The notes below the pieces were generated by a model. It did no database searches, had not been told where the DNA came from, and worked only from the letters and a program-made list of their open reading frames with translations. Below are positions 28,687 to 38,062 of a DNA stretch of 64,000 nucleotides, piece after piece (positions within the stretch are counted from its first letter, which is position 1; each line of letters opens with the position of its first letter). The position numbers and the translations under genes are program-made. The stretch is from Yoonia sp. SS1-5 (GTDB lineage Bacteria; Pseudomonadota; Alphaproteobacteria; Rhodobacterales; Rhodobacteraceae), in the NCBI RefSeq assembly GCF_038443705.2, contig NZ_CP151767.2, positions 3,649,501-3,713,500 of the forward strand, written 5' to 3'.

Positions 28687-30306
28687 TTAGCGGGCCTCGG
28701 GTGGGGCAAAACTGTCGGCGCTGGCCCGGTCCCAGCGTTCCTTGAAACCATGGCTGTCTTCGGTGCCGTCCAGCAGAAAACCTTCGGGCATGTAGCTGTA
28801 GACATCCGCAGCCTCGGTCATCTGCCCGTCGCCTTTGCGGGCCATGAAGTGATAGGGCAGAAAATCGCAGGGGTTTTGCAAACCGGCTGCCCCTGCCATT
28901 TCACCCAGCGCCTTGAGGGTGTTCGCGTGAAACCGGGCCACACGCTGGCTTTTATCCGTGACGTTCAACGCCTTTTGCCGGATCGGATCCTGTGTTGCGA
29001 CCCCAACAGGGCAATGGTTCGTGTGGCAGGCCTGCGCTTGAATGCACCCGATCGAGAACATGTAACCGCGCGCAGAATTGCACCAATCCGCCCCAAGCGA
29101 GAGCGCGCGCGCAATATCAAACGCGCTGACAAGTTTGCCTGCGGCGCCGATCTTGACCTGATCGCGAATGCCCGCGCCGCGCAGCGCGTTATGCACAAAG
29201 GTCAGCCCTTCGACCATGGGCATGCCCACATGGTTTGCAAATTCCAAGGGGGCGGCACCTGTACCCCCTTCGGTACCGTCCACGACAATGAAATCGGGGA
29301 TGATCCCGGTTTCCAGCATGGCCTTAATCATGCACATGAATTCCCGCCGGTGCCCGATACACAGCTTGAAGCCGACCGGCTTGCCCCCTGACAGATCACG
29401 CAATTGACCAAGAAAATGCATCAATTCCAGCGGTGTCGAAAAGGCGCTATGCGCCGCAGGCGAGACACAGTCGACGCCCATCGGAATATCACGCGCTTCG
29501 GCAATTTCGGGGGTGATCTTGGACGCCGGCAGCATCCCACCATGGCCGGGCTTGGCCCCCTGGCTTAGCTTGACCTCGATCATCTTGACCTGATCGTCAG
29601 CGGCCTGTGTTGCGAACTTGTCGGGACTAAAGCTCCCATCATCGTTCCGGCAGCCAAAATAGCCCGATCCTATTTCATAGATCAGATCGCCGCCGCCTTC
29701 GCGGTGATAGCGGCTGATGCCGCCTTCGCCAGTGTCATGGGCAAAGCCCCCGATACGCGCGCCATTATTCAGCGCCGAGATTGCGTTGGCTGAGAGTGAT
29801 CCGAAACTCATCGCCGAGATATTATACAGCGACGCGTTATAGGGTTTCTTGCAATGCGGCCCGCCAACCGGGACGCGGAAATCGGTATCGGTGAAATGCG
29901 TGGGCGCAACCGAATGGGTCAACCACGTATATCCCGCCTCATAGACCCGTTCATGGCTGCCAAAGGGGCGCTTGTCTTCGTCACCCTTGGCCCGTTGGTA
30001 TACAAGCGAGCGTTGCTCGCGACTGAAAGGTTGTTCCTCGCGGTCGCTTTCGATCAGATATTGGCGGATTTCCGGGCGGATTTTTTCAAACAGAAACCGG
30101 ATATGCCCCAGAACCGGATAGTTGCGTAGGACGGCGTGCCGGGTCTGGTTCATATCCCGCAACCCCAACAGGGTCAGCCCGCCAAAGATAATCGCGGGAA
30201 CAAGCCAGACCCCGGCCCAGAAGCCTGCGATCAAGCATATCAGCGTCATCAGTGCCACAAAGGCCAATGTGCCGTAGCGCTGTAAGGATATCAGGTTGTG
30301 CAGCAT
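28687..30306 (-). CDS. FMN-binding glutamate-synthase-like protein
   Basis: A 539-residue protein. Two membrane segments lie at residues 10-55 (TLAFVALMTLICLIAGFWAG onward), and residues 80-520 form the TIM-barrel of the glutamate synthase central-FMN domain (ISAMSFGSLSANAISALN, GQGAKPGHGG-like LSQGAKPGHGGMLP, VDGTEGGTGAAP, and a Cys-rich CIQAQACHTNHCPVG that fits a 3Fe-4S site). It lacks the glutaminase domain of GltB. The reaction is not known; such membrane-anchored paralogues are frequent. The ATG at 30306 (MLHNLISLQR) is chosen over the frame opening at 30330. Confidence 0.9.
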   Translation of the reverse strand: MLHNLISLQRYGTLAFVALMTLICLIAGFWAGVWLVPAIIFGGLTLLGLRDMNQTRHAVLRNYPVLGHIRFLFEKIRPEIRQYLIESDREEQPFSREQRSLVYQRAKGDEDKRPFGSHERVYEAGYTWLTHSVAPTHFTDTDFRVPVGGPHCKKPYNASLYNISAMSFGSLSANAISALNNGARIGGFAHDTGEGGISRYHREGGGDLIYEIGSGYFGCRNDDGSFSPDKFATQAADDQVKMIEVKLSQGAKPGHGGMLPASKITPEIAEARDIPMGVDCVSPAAHSAFSTPLELMHFLGQLRDLSGGKPVGFKLCIGHRREFMCMIKAMLETGIIPDFIVVDGTEGGTGAAPLEFANHVGMPMVEGLTFVHNALRGAGIRDQVKIGAAGKLVSAFDIARALSLGADWCNSARGYMFSIGCIQAQACHTNHCPVGVATQDPIRQKALNVTDKSQRVARFHANTLKALGEMAGAAGLQNPCDFLPYHFMARKGDGQMTEAADVYSYMPEGFLLDGTEDSHGFKERWDRASADSFAPPEAR

Positions 30307-30440
30307 GACGCCTCCGCTTTTGGATGCCACAGTAGGGGGCTGATTTCATGAAAGAAAGCCGCTTTTGGCAACACGCCTAACCGGGCGTGCCAAAGGCCGT
30401 TTGATACGGGTTCGTCCGGCCTTTATTTGTGGCCGATCCA

Positions 30441-31250
30441 TCAGAAATTCGGCGTGACACCCGGCAAATCCAGCGCCTTGATCAACTCGCGCAGCTCGTG
30501 TCGGGCGGCGACGTTGGATATATTCATGCCCTTCACCCCGATGTCGCGCAGATCAAGCAGGGTCAGCCCGCGCGGAAACAACTCGCGGAAGATGACACGT
30601 TCATTAAATCCGGGGGCTGTCCGGAACCCGATCCGTTTGGCCAGCTTGGTAATGGCCTTGTGCATCTTTTGCTTGTTGACCATGTTCTGCGCGCCCAGCC
30701 GGTTGCGTACGACGATCCAGTCGATAGGCTTGAGACCCGCCTGCGCACGCAGCTGACGGGCGTTCCAGACCATCTCGGAATAGACAGAGGGGCCGGTGAT
30801 TTCCTCACCATCACTGTCCACATGGGCCAGAAGATCAAAATCAATAAAGCTGTCGTTGAGCGGGGTGATCAGCGTATCCGCAAGGCTGTGCGCCACCTGA
30901 CTAAGGCGGGTATGCGACCCCGGGCAGTCGATCAGGATGAAGTCGCTGTCGGGCTCCATCGCTGTGACGGCCATGGACAGGCGGCGGTCCAGGGCGTTCT
31001 CGCCCGGTTGCAGGCTGCCTTGGTCAATTTCGGGCAAGTCCTGATAGCTTGGCGATGGCAGGCTGATCTGCTTGTTGGTCAGATAGGTCTGCCGGTTGGT
31101 GATGTAGCGCCCGAGGGTCTTCTGACGTAAATCCAGATCTAGCGTGCTGACCCGATGCCCCAGCCGGGCAAGGGCGGTGGCGACATGCATTGACACTGTC
31201 GACTTGCCCGCGCCGCCCTTTTCGTTGCCCACCACGATGATATGCGCCAC
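30441..31250 (-). CDS. mipZ: Division-plane positioning ATPase MipZ
   Basis: A 269-residue ParA/MinD-type ATPase. IIVVGNEKGGAGKSTVSMHV is the deviant Walker A motif with both lysines, followed by LDLDLRQKTLGRYI, and the Walker B ILIDCPGS. The long insert RNRLGAQNMVNKQKM and overall length match alphaproteobacterial MipZ, which forms a bipolar gradient via ParB and blocks FtsZ near the poles. The start is GTG at 31250 (VAHIIVV) with GGAAGAAAAGAC upstream. Confidence 0.9.
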   Translation of the reverse strand: MAHIIVVGNEKGGAGKSTVSMHVATALARLGHRVSTLDLDLRQKTLGRYITNRQTYLTNKQISLPSPSYQDLPEIDQGSLQPGENALDRRLSMAVTAMEPDSDFILIDCPGSHTRLSQVAHSLADTLITPLNDSFIDFDLLAHVDSDGEEITGPSVYSEMVWNARQLRAQAGLKPIDWIVVRNRLGAQNMVNKQKMHKAITKLAKRIGFRTAPGFNERVIFRELFPRGLTLLDLRDIGVKGMNISNVAARHELRELIKALDLPGVTPNF

Positions 31251-31357
31251 GTCTTTTCTTCCCCGATCATTCCTTGCGACCGCCACTATATGATGTGTCC
31301 CCCCTAAGGGAAGGCGGAACCAGTTGCGGATTGGCGTTTTTCTGGGGATAAGTTCGG

Positions 31358-31873
31358 CTACTCATCAAGCAGCGTGACAAGGTCCTCATATGCGTAGCTT
31401 TCTGCGATCACACCCATATCGCCTGCGACAAAATTCGGATCCGATGGCAGGCATCCAAGCCCGCAGATCTGAAAGGTCACCATCGTATCCGTGTCGATAT
31501 ACCACAAGCGCCCGCCGGGGGTGGCGACCCACCCGTCGATGCCCTCATCCTCGTCACCTTCCATGTCCGTTCCGCTGGGGACTTCGTTGAAGTAGTCCGG
31601 CGTGAACGCCCCATGTGTGTGATAGGATGCGGTGATCACCTCAATATTGACCGGATCATTTGCCAGGCATGAATCGATATTTCCCCGTGTGGCATTCGAG
31701 GCGACAAGCATGCCCGCGGCGTCAAAACCGACATAGCCGCAGAATTCCACATTCTCGGTGATCGAGATTGGCTGCAGCGTGGCAAAGACGGCGCGGATCA
31801 GCGCTTCTTCCTCGGCCGGTTGGGCGTGTAACGCTGCGGGCGCCAGACATGTGGCGATCAGTAATGCTCTCAT
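31358..31873 (-). CDS. DUF4329-like secreted protein
   Basis: A 171-residue protein with a signal peptide (MRALLIATCLAPAALHA, then QPAEEEALIRAV). The central ASYHTHGAFTPDYFNEVPSG matches the HTH-x-DxxxS-like core of the DUF4329/JAB-like region, here with an H-T-H and following D. A Cys pair (ICGLGCLP) lies near the end. Family members often sit in toxin C-termini or as free secreted proteins; no toxin domain is visible. Function unknown. Confidence 0.65.
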   Translation of the reverse strand: MRALLIATCLAPAALHAQPAEEEALIRAVFATLQPISITENVEFCGYVGFDAAGMLVASNATRGNIDSCLANDPVNIEVITASYHTHGAFTPDYFNEVPSGTDMEGDEDEGIDGWVATPGGRLWYIDTDTMVTFQICGLGCLPSDPNFVAGDMGVIAESYAYEDLVTLLDE

Positions 31874-32217
31874 AAAGATATCCTGCTTTGGTTTCGGTCA
31901 ATTATGGCCACATATTCAGTCAGCATTAAGCCTGAACATCGCAAATTTGTTGACACAGGTCGCAGTAAGGCGCATGTGCAGCCTAACCGATGCACGTTGC
32001 CGCGTGAGCATGGCGGCGCCCGTTTGGGGCACCCGCCAACTGCATCGTCCAATTTTCCAGGTTCCCACATCACGCAGGGGTCCCGTGCCAGATCGGCGCC
32101 CGGGCAATGTGGTGCGGGCCGTCAGCATCTAGGCACAACCTTGCATGGGTTACGGCATCCGGTCGTGGCCTGCTTGATATATGTGCGGATCGCTCCGCCA
32201 GAATAGGATATCCGTCG
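31874..32217. other. Divergent intergenic region upstream of the DEAD-box gene
   Basis: About 340 bases between the divergent DUF4329-like and helicase genes. A perfect TTGACA occurs at about 31950 without a clear -10. I see no tRNA, no terminator and no convincing small gene. Its length leaves room for a long helicase 5' leader, as seen for some cold-regulated RNA helicase genes; this is speculative. Confidence 0.4.
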
Positions 32218-33501
32218 ATGGATTTTGACATGCTGGGCCTTGCGCCCCGACTGATCAGCGTACTGAAAGAACAAGGGATCACTGATCCCACCCCGATCCA
32301 GACCCAAGCCATTCCGCATGCCATGAATGGCCGCGATGTGATGGGGCTGGCGCAGACCGGCACCGGCAAGACCGCCGCCTTTGGCCTGCCCATGATCCAC
32401 GCCTTGATGAAGGCGGGCAAGAAACCCAATGCCAAATCGGTGCGTGGTCTGATCCTGGCCCCCACACGGGAACTGGCCAAGCAGATTGCCGATAATCTGA
32501 CCGCCTACACAAAAGGCAGCCATCTGAAAGTGGCGCTTGTCGTGGGCGGGGCCGGCATTGTGGGCCAGACCAAGCGGCTGGCTGGCGGTGTTGACCTGCT
32601 GGTGGCGACCCCCGGTCGTCTGATTGACCTGCTCGACCGGCGCGCTGTGCGTCTGGACGAGACGATCTATCTGGTGCTGGACGAGGCTGACCAGATGCTG
32701 GATATGGGCTTTATCCATGCGCTGCGACGGATTGCGCCTCTCTTGGCCAAAGATCGCCAGACCATGATGTTTTCGGCCACAATGCCCAAACTGATGAATG
32801 AACTGGCCGATACCTATCTGACGGACGCTGTCCGCGTGCAGGTGAACCCGCCGGGGCAGGCCGTCAAGAAGATCAATCAATCCGTTCACTTTGTCGCGCA
32901 GGCCGCCAAGACCGATCTGCTGATCGAGCTGTTGGACGCCCATCGGGACGAGCTGGCACTGGTATTTGGCCGCACCAAGCATGGCTGTGAAAAGCTGTAT
33001 AAGGTGCTGGAAAAGAAGGGCTTTGCTGCGGCCTCGATCCACGGCAACAAGTCGCAGGGCCAACGTGACCGCGCGCTTGCCGCCTTCAAGGCAGGGAAGG
33101 TGCGCGTACTGGTGGCCACGGATGTGGCTGCGCGCGGTATTGATATCCCTGATGTGCGCCACGTCTATAACTACGATCTGCCAAATGTCGCGGAAAACTA
33201 TGTGCACCGCATCGGGCGAACGGCCCGTGCCGGTGCCGATGGTGCCGCCGTTGCGCTGGTTGCACCCGATGAGATGATCGAGCTGCAGGATATCGAAAAG
33301 GCGATGAAAGAGACCATACCCGTGGCGTCTGGTCGGCGGTGGGAGGTCCAGCCCGGCCAGAAAAAGCGCCCCAATGGCGGCGGTGGCCGACGGGGCGGCG
33401 GCGGCGGCGGTAACCGGCAGGGGAAACCCGGTGGCGGTAAGCCCGGCGGGCAGCGCAGACGCGGTGGCGGCAACAGATCACGCGGAAAATCCGCCGCGTA
33501 A
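32218..33501 (+). CDS. DEAD-box ATP-dependent RNA helicase
   Basis: A 427-residue RNA helicase of the RhlE/DbpA-like bacterial group. Motifs in order: Q-motif (ITDPTPIQTQAIP), I (AQTGTGKTA), Ia (PTRELAKQI), II (DEAD within LVLDEADQMLDMGF), III (SAT), IV-V (VATDVAARGIDIPDV) and VI (YVHRIGRTARAG). The last 50 residues are a Gly/Arg-rich basic tail (RRGGGGGGNRQGKPGGGK), usual for RhlE-like proteins and likely to bind RNA. The ATG at 32218 is taken, giving MDFDMLGLAPRL. Confidence 0.94.
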   Translation: MDFDMLGLAPRLISVLKEQGITDPTPIQTQAIPHAMNGRDVMGLAQTGTGKTAAFGLPMIHALMKAGKKPNAKSVRGLILAPTRELAKQIADNLTAYTKGSHLKVALVVGGAGIVGQTKRLAGGVDLLVATPGRLIDLLDRRAVRLDETIYLVLDEADQMLDMGFIHALRRIAPLLAKDRQTMMFSATMPKLMNELADTYLTDAVRVQVNPPGQAVKKINQSVHFVAQAAKTDLLIELLDAHRDELALVFGRTKHGCEKLYKVLEKKGFAAASIHGNKSQGQRDRALAAFKAGKVRVLVATDVAARGIDIPDVRHVYNYDLPNVAENYVHRIGRTARAGADGAAVALVAPDEMIELQDIEKAMKETIPVASGRRWEVQPGQKKRPNGGGGRRGGGGGGNRQGKPGGGKPGGQRRRGGGNRSRGKSAA

Positions 33502-33562
33502 TTTGCGGGTTGCGCCATCAGGACAATGCGTCAATCCACGGATGGTCGGGGTGCAGGTTGTC

Positions 33563-34120
33563 TCATCTGCGCCTGAGCCATTCTCGATCCTCCGGCGTGA
33601 GCCGGGGCAGGGCCATTTCGAAATCGAATTGGTCCTTGTCCCGTGTGTATTTGGCCTTGAACAGCAACACTCCGGGTGCCGCCAGATAGGGAATACCATC
33701 GGCAGAGAGGCGCAGCATATGCGCCCTCTCTTCTGTCATGGTTGGATCCCGCTTATACGCCCATTCAGCATGGTTGCCGGGTTCGATCATCAGGTCAAAT
33801 GCAAATGTCTTTGTTGCCGGATCGCAGCCCCAGAACTGCGTTCCCGTTGATGGGGAAGCCGTGCGGTTTGCAAGCAGTGACAGTGATCCGTCCGCGGCCG
33901 CATAGAAATCAAAGTCTTGGAATTGCGCGGAAAATGCCGGGAAATCCGGGCGGAGTATACAGAACTCGATATCACCATGGTGCCGGGTCTGACGCCCGTG
34001 CCAAAGATCAAGGGCCCAGCCACCGCAAATATACCAGATGGCGCCAACCGCGATCAGCCGCACGTTAAGTGTCGCGGGCGACATCGGGGCCCAAGGATAG
34101 GTGTCGGGATTGTCCGCCAT
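33563..34120 (-). CDS. Nucleotidyltransferase-domain protein (aminoglycoside-adenylyltransferase-like)
   Basis: A 185-residue protein of the polymerase-beta-like nucleotidyltransferase fold. WYICGGWALDLWHGRQTRHH followed by GDIEFCIL carries the GGWxxD and RxHxDIE pattern shared with the ANT(2'')-like family (PF10706). The C-terminus ends KYTRDKDQFDFEMALPRL, also typical. Many chromosomal members have no known substrate, so resistance should not be assumed. The ATG at 34120 is chosen. Confidence 0.8.
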   Translation of the reverse strand: MADNPDTYPWAPMSPATLNVRLIAVGAIWYICGGWALDLWHGRQTRHHGDIEFCILRPDFPAFSAQFQDFDFYAAADGSLSLLANRTASPSTGTQFWGCDPATKTFAFDLMIEPGNHAEWAYKRDPTMTEERAHMLRLSADGIPYLAAPGVLLFKAKYTRDKDQFDFEMALPRLTPEDREWLRRR

Positions 34121-34220
34121 GACCAAAGGCTAGGTTTTGGCGTATCTCAAGTAAACTGCCGCAGATGGCGGTAAGCAATCTGCGGCGTTTTTCAATGGTG
34201 TCGTATCTTGCCCGACCGCG

Positions 34221-35450
34221 CTATTCGCCGTCGGCGATTGTCGTTTTCACCAGATCGTAAAGCTCTTGGGCAGGCAATCCGCGTGCGGAATGTTCTGCGA
34301 CCCACGCCGCAGCTGCGGGGCCGGCCACGGCCTGCTCAATCGAATCCACGATGTTTTCGCGCACGGTTAGCGTGGCCACACCAGATTCCCTGAGTGCCGG
34401 AAGCCACGCATCCATTGTCGCACCCTGATAGTAGGCAACGTAGTGCTCTAGGGCTTCGTCAACTGACGACAACAGGGCAGCCCGATGGTCCTCGGACAGT
34501 TCTGCCATTGCGTTGGTGTTGACGACGACCGGGCAATTGACGGTTCCGGGGTTCAGGTTTGTTGTCCACCATGAGCCGGTCTTGATTGTACCAAATGACA
34601 TATGTGCATGCGGGGCAAAGCTGACGGCGTCGACGATATTCGCCTCAAGCCCTTCGCGCACTTCGGTTGCGGGCATATTGACCAGAACGGCGCCCAGGGA
34701 TTCCAACGCGTCGCCGATGCCCCCTGTCGCACGCACGGTCATGCCGCCGAAATCTTCCAGCGCTGTGGGCGGAAATCCGGTTCCGACGATATTATATTGC
34801 GGCAGGGGTGACGGCATCAGCAGGGTTGCGTTCCAGCGTGCCATGTCGGCTTGGGTGGCTGGATGCGCGTAGACGGCTTGCGATACTTTGATCTCTTGTT
34901 CTAGCGAACCGACGCCCAGAAACGGCAGTTCCAGCACCGTGATGGATGGGTTTTTGTGACGATGATAACCGGCGCAGAATTGCGCCATTTCGAACGTACC
35001 GGTCGATATCCCATCGAGGTTTTCGCGACTGTCGGACAACCCGCCATAGGAAATGTTCAGCGTGAACGCGCCATCGGTTTTTTCATCAACCAATTCGGCC
35101 AGTTTTTCGACATGTTCGGTAAATGCGCGCCGCTTGCCCCAAAGGGATACGTCCCACACAACCGAATTGGCCGTCGCTGACGCGGTAATGGCACTGCTAT
35201 CGGCAGCCGCACCAAGATCAGGGCAGGCGTCGCCATAGCATTCAACCGCGCCACCCAATACCCGAAGATATCCAACCGGCGTGTTGATCACATAGTTGTT
35301 GTCTGTGAATTCGACGAAATCACCGGTGATATCAACGGTCCCATCTTCAGATCTCAGATTGATCTCTTGTGCGTTTGCGGCAGTTGCCAGACCCAACGTA
35401 GAGCTGATCATCATGGCGAGCGTCATTGTGCGGTGGAGTGGATACGTCAT
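34221..35450 (-). CDS. TRAP-type substrate-binding protein with extra N-terminal domain
   Basis: A 409-residue periplasmic protein with a signal peptide (about residues 1-27). Residues 28-78 (LRSEDGTVDITGDFVEFTDN, ending GGAVECYGDACPD) form a small module with a Cys pair, like that at the start of some Rhodobacteraceae solute-binding/OmpA proteins. From about 97 the DctP fold follows (VVWDVSLWGKRRAFTEHVEK, FPPTALEDFGGMTVRATGGI). TRAP proteins deliver organic acids or similar to a DctQM permease, but no permease gene is near. Ligand unknown. Confidence 0.85.
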   Translation of the reverse strand: MTYPLHRTMTLAMMISSTLGLATAANAQEINLRSEDGTVDITGDFVEFTDNNYVINTPVGYLRVLGGAVECYGDACPDLGAAADSSAITASATANSVVWDVSLWGKRRAFTEHVEKLAELVDEKTDGAFTLNISYGGLSDSRENLDGISTGTFEMAQFCAGYHRHKNPSITVLELPFLGVGSLEQEIKVSQAVYAHPATQADMARWNATLLMPSPLPQYNIVGTGFPPTALEDFGGMTVRATGGIGDALESLGAVLVNMPATEVREGLEANIVDAVSFAPHAHMSFGTIKTGSWWTTNLNPGTVNCPVVVNTNAMAELSEDHRAALLSSVDEALEHYVAYYQGATMDAWLPALRESGVATLTVRENIVDSIEQAVAGPAAAAWVAEHSARGLPAQELYDLVKTTIADGE

Positions 35451-35663
35451 CGACTTTCCTCGAACTTGGCGTGTGAACGTGGTAAATGTAATGCTGAATT
35501 TGAGCAGCAGTTATTGAGATTATCGGGCAAAATCACGGCGGAAGTCTGATGAAACTTTGTTTGATGGGCATGGGCCCGCAAGGCACGATGCCGTCGCTCA
35601 GGTCCACTTGCCGTGCTCATGTTTGACAAAGACATCACTGGCAGGTTCACCCGATCCCGAAAT

Positions 35664-35932
35664 CTAGGGTCAGGACCCATTAATTCCACGTCGCCAGTTT
35701 GACTGATTTTGGTCGTGACAAGGCGCAGCCCCGCCGTAATAGTGGTTCTATTTCAAGGGGATGCAACGCTAATCACGGCCAAAATCAGCCAAACCCTTCG
35801 GGCGCGGATTTCACTTCATCTCAGCGGCGTGGGCCGCTTGACCGTAGAACAACTATGGCCTGCGCGTCCCAAACCACTGATATTTCGTGAAATCTGCGCT
35901 GGCGGCGTGGAATTAATGGGTCCTGACCCTAG
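35664..35932. mobile_element. MITE-like element with 30-bp inverted repeats and CTAG duplications
   Basis: A 261-base unit (35668-35928) is bounded by 30-base terminal inverted repeats matching at 29 of 30 positions, beginning GGTCAGGACCCATTAATTCC, and flanked on both sides by CTAG (35664-35667 and 35929-35932), a likely 4-base target duplication. A nested 21-base inverted repeat (35698-35718 with 35773-35793, 19 of 21) lies inside the left half. No ORF with transposase likeness is present, so it would be mobilised in trans. CTAG duplication fits some IS5-group elements; that family link is inferred. Confidence 0.8.
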
Positions 35933-35942
35933 GGCGTGATTG

Positions 35943-35980
35943 TAAAAATAAGGCGCTACCCCGAAACGAGGCAGCGCCCT
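35943..35980 (-). terminator. Intrinsic terminator of the rplS-rpmE transcript
   Basis: Read on the minus strand, AGGGCGCT and AGCGCCT form a stem around an internal CCTC/GGGG pairing, followed by TATTTTTAC. It lies 29 bases after the rpmE stop and just outside the MITE-like element. Confidence 0.8.
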
Positions 35981-36008
35981 ATCAATCCAGTGCAGGTTGG
36001 TCTGCTGA

Positions 36009-36230
36009 TCAGAAACCAAGACCCGCATATTTGTTCTTGAACTTCGAGACGCGGCCGCCTGAATCCATCAGACGGGTCGAGCCGCCGTTCCATGCCGGAT
36101 GCACGGATGGGTCGATGTCCAGCGCCATCTGGTCGCCTTCCTTGCCCCAGGTCGATTTCATCTGAACCACAGTACCATCGGTCATCTTGACGTCGATGAT
36201 GTGATAATCGGGGTGAATATCTTTTTTCAT
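36009..36230 (-). CDS. rpmE: 50S ribosomal protein L31
   Basis: A 73-residue ribosomal protein ([20 protein letters not shown] onward). It lacks the CxxC zinc motif, so it is the C-minus form. GG(S)[17 protein letters not shown] is typical of alphaproteobacterial L31. It follows rplS by 11 bases as the last gene of the translation cluster. Confidence 0.95.
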   Translation of the reverse strand: MKKDIHPDYHIIDVKMTDGTVVQMKSTWGKEGDQMALDIDPSVHPAWNGGSTRLMDSGGRVSKFKNKYAGLGF

Positions 36231-36241
36231 GGGTCGCGTCC

Positions 36242-36625
36242 TTATGCTTCAGCGCCCTTGGGGGCCTTGTAGTTGCTGACTTCTGCGATCCGTGCGGATT
36301 TACCACGACGGCTGCGGAGGTAGTACAGTTTTGCACGACGCACGCGACCACGGCGAACCACGGTGATGCTGTCGATATTGGTGGAATGCAGGGGGAACAC
36401 ACGTTCCACGCCCTCACCAAAGGAAATCTTGCGCACTGTGAACGACCCGGCGATGCCTTTGCCGTTCTTGCGGGCGATGCAAACGCCTTCGTAATTCTGC
36501 ACACGGCTGCGTGTGCCTTCGGTCACTTTGTAACCGACACGGATGGTATCACCCGCTTTGAAATCGGGGATGTCTTTCCCCAGCGCAGCGACTTGCTCCG
36601 CTTCGAGTTGTGCGATCAGGTCCAT
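36242..36625 (-). CDS. rplS: 50S ribosomal protein L19
   Basis: A 127-residue protein at the 30S-50S interface. [20 protein letters not shown], then [13 protein letters not shown], and [20 protein letters not shown], followed by [17 protein letters not shown] are all standard. GGAGCG precedes the ATG. It is transcribed with rpmE and, more distantly, trmD. Confidence 0.97.
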   Translation of the reverse strand: MDLIAQLEAEQVAALGKDIPDFKAGDTIRVGYKVTEGTRSRVQNYEGVCIARKNGKGIAGSFTVRKISFGEGVERVFPLHSTNIDSITVVRRGRVRRAKLYYLRSRRGKSARIAEVSNYKAPKGAEA

Positions 36626-36976
36626 CTGACACGCTCCTATTCTATGGTGTGGGTTGTCCCACAGCGTTTCGTCGTGGCTCAGAGCTCTGCGTCGTTATCG
36701 GGTCCGGTCAGTGCCGCCCGCCAGAGATGCGTCATCATTTCTTTTTTGTGGTTGTCCGGCCCGGTCAGGTGAGGATGGATCAACGCAGATCCGCTCAATA
36801 CCCTGTCGGCACCATAAACCAACGCCCGGAATCAGCGCGCTGACCGGAACTTGGGTCGTATAGGCCCTTCGGCCGCACCGATCAAGGCATTGTGGCCTGA
36901 ATTTCGACATGCCCGCCGCCCTTGTTTCATACTATGCCGCGCGGGTGGCGGGGCGGCGATGTTGCGGCCCCGTTTC
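36626..36976. other. Region between the two-repeat secreted gene and rplS
   Basis: About 350 bases with no convincing gene. On the minus strand a 19-codon ORF (ATG 36738, stop ending 36679, [19 protein letters not shown]) precedes rplS; its translation is unsupported. The long distance means rplS probably has its own promoter or a long leader here. I see no tRNA or riboswitch I can name. Confidence 0.45.
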
Positions 36977-38041
36977 TCAGTTGATCCGGGTCGTGAAGGT
37001 GACCTCGACAGGCTGCGTTTCGGTCTCGGGACGGCTTTGATCGGTGAAGGTCAGGACGATCCTGTATTCGCCGGGATCGGACAAGGTAAACAGGGTCAGT
37101 TTGAAACTGTCGAAATATGCGTCAGGGATCGGCCCCTCATAGGGATAGGTCACCGCCGCTTCGGCGGGGCCAACAGCGGGCTGGTCGACAACAAGTGTGC
37201 CGTCTTCGTCAAAGATCTGAATGTCAGCAACCAGTTTCATGATCCCGGCAACCGCGCCCGGGTTCAGGCGACCGACATTGCGAAATTTGGTATAGATCGC
37301 GATGCGTTCGCCCGGTGCAAAACTGTCTGCCTCGCGCGCGACCGGGATGCCCGCGCGGGCAGAGGCGTCGAGGTCCAGAAACATGCCTGTCAAAAGGGTC
37401 ATGGGCGGCATATCGGCCTGATAGATCACGCCTTCGGGCGTCGGGTCAGATGGCGTGGCCTGGGCGTCTGCGACAACGACTTCCAGCGGAACCTCCAGCG
37501 GGATTTGCTGGTCTGCGGCGCGTGTCTGGTCAATAAAGACAAATCCCACGCGATAGGCGCCGGGTTGTGTCAACCGCACGCTGACGGTGAACCGTTGCCG
37601 GAAGTAATCCTGATCCGGCGCGCCGGCGATTGTGTTGCGGTAGGTGTGTACCGGGCGAAGCTGGTCGAGCAGGTTGCCGGACCGGTCCCGAATATTGATA
37701 TAAAGCTCCAGATCATGCTGGTTGTTGGTCTGTCCGGGATTGTGTTTGCCGACATTGGCAAGGAAGACGACCGCATCAATTTGCGCCCCGGGGGCATAAG
37801 TGTTGTCAGTACGCTGTCCCCATCCGCCGCGTTCATTGCGCGGTGCGGTCTTGTCGATCAGGTAGGCGTCTATCATTCGGATCGGGTCCATATCGTTCTG
37901 GATGTCCTCAAGTGACATGTCGACCTCTGCTGCGTTTACGGGTTCCTGGTTCATCTCAAAGATCTGCGCATGTGCTGGGCTGATGAAGGTCAGCGCCCAG
38001 ACCGGCAGGGCAATGAGAAAGCTGAGCTTTGTCTTGATCAT
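36977..38041 (-). CDS. Secreted protein with two Ig-like repeats
   Basis: A 354-residue exported protein (signal peptide MIKTKLSFLIALPVWALTFI through SPAHA). Two similar beta-sandwich-like repeats follow, at about 58-190 and 212-354. Matching pieces are TYAPGAQIDAVVFLANVGKH with SFAPGERIAIYTKFRNVGRL, and LTQPGAYRVGFVFIDQTR with LSDPGEYRIVLTFTDQSR. This points to an internal duplication. I recognise no family. It lies between trmD and rplS in the translation cluster but with twin palindromes before it, so it is probably separately regulated. Confidence 0.8.
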   Translation of the reverse strand: MIKTKLSFLIALPVWALTFISPAHAQIFEMNQEPVNAAEVDMSLEDIQNDMDPIRMIDAYLIDKTAPRNERGGWGQRTDNTYAPGAQIDAVVFLANVGKHNPGQTNNQHDLELYINIRDRSGNLLDQLRPVHTYRNTIAGAPDQDYFRQRFTVSVRLTQPGAYRVGFVFIDQTRAADQQIPLEVPLEVVVADAQATPSDPTPEGVIYQADMPPMTLLTGMFLDLDASARAGIPVAREADSFAPGERIAIYTKFRNVGRLNPGAVAGIMKLVADIQIFDEDGTLVVDQPAVGPAEAAVTYPYEGPIPDAYFDSFKLTLFTLSDPGEYRIVLTFTDQSRPETETQPVEVTFTTRIN

Positions 38042-38062
38042 TTTCTAGCTCCCACCATAAAT

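Noticed and set aside
35699..35939. Short plus-strand ORFs inside the MITE-like element
   Set aside because: Too short, Arg/Ser-rich, and lying within inverted repeats; no transposase motif.
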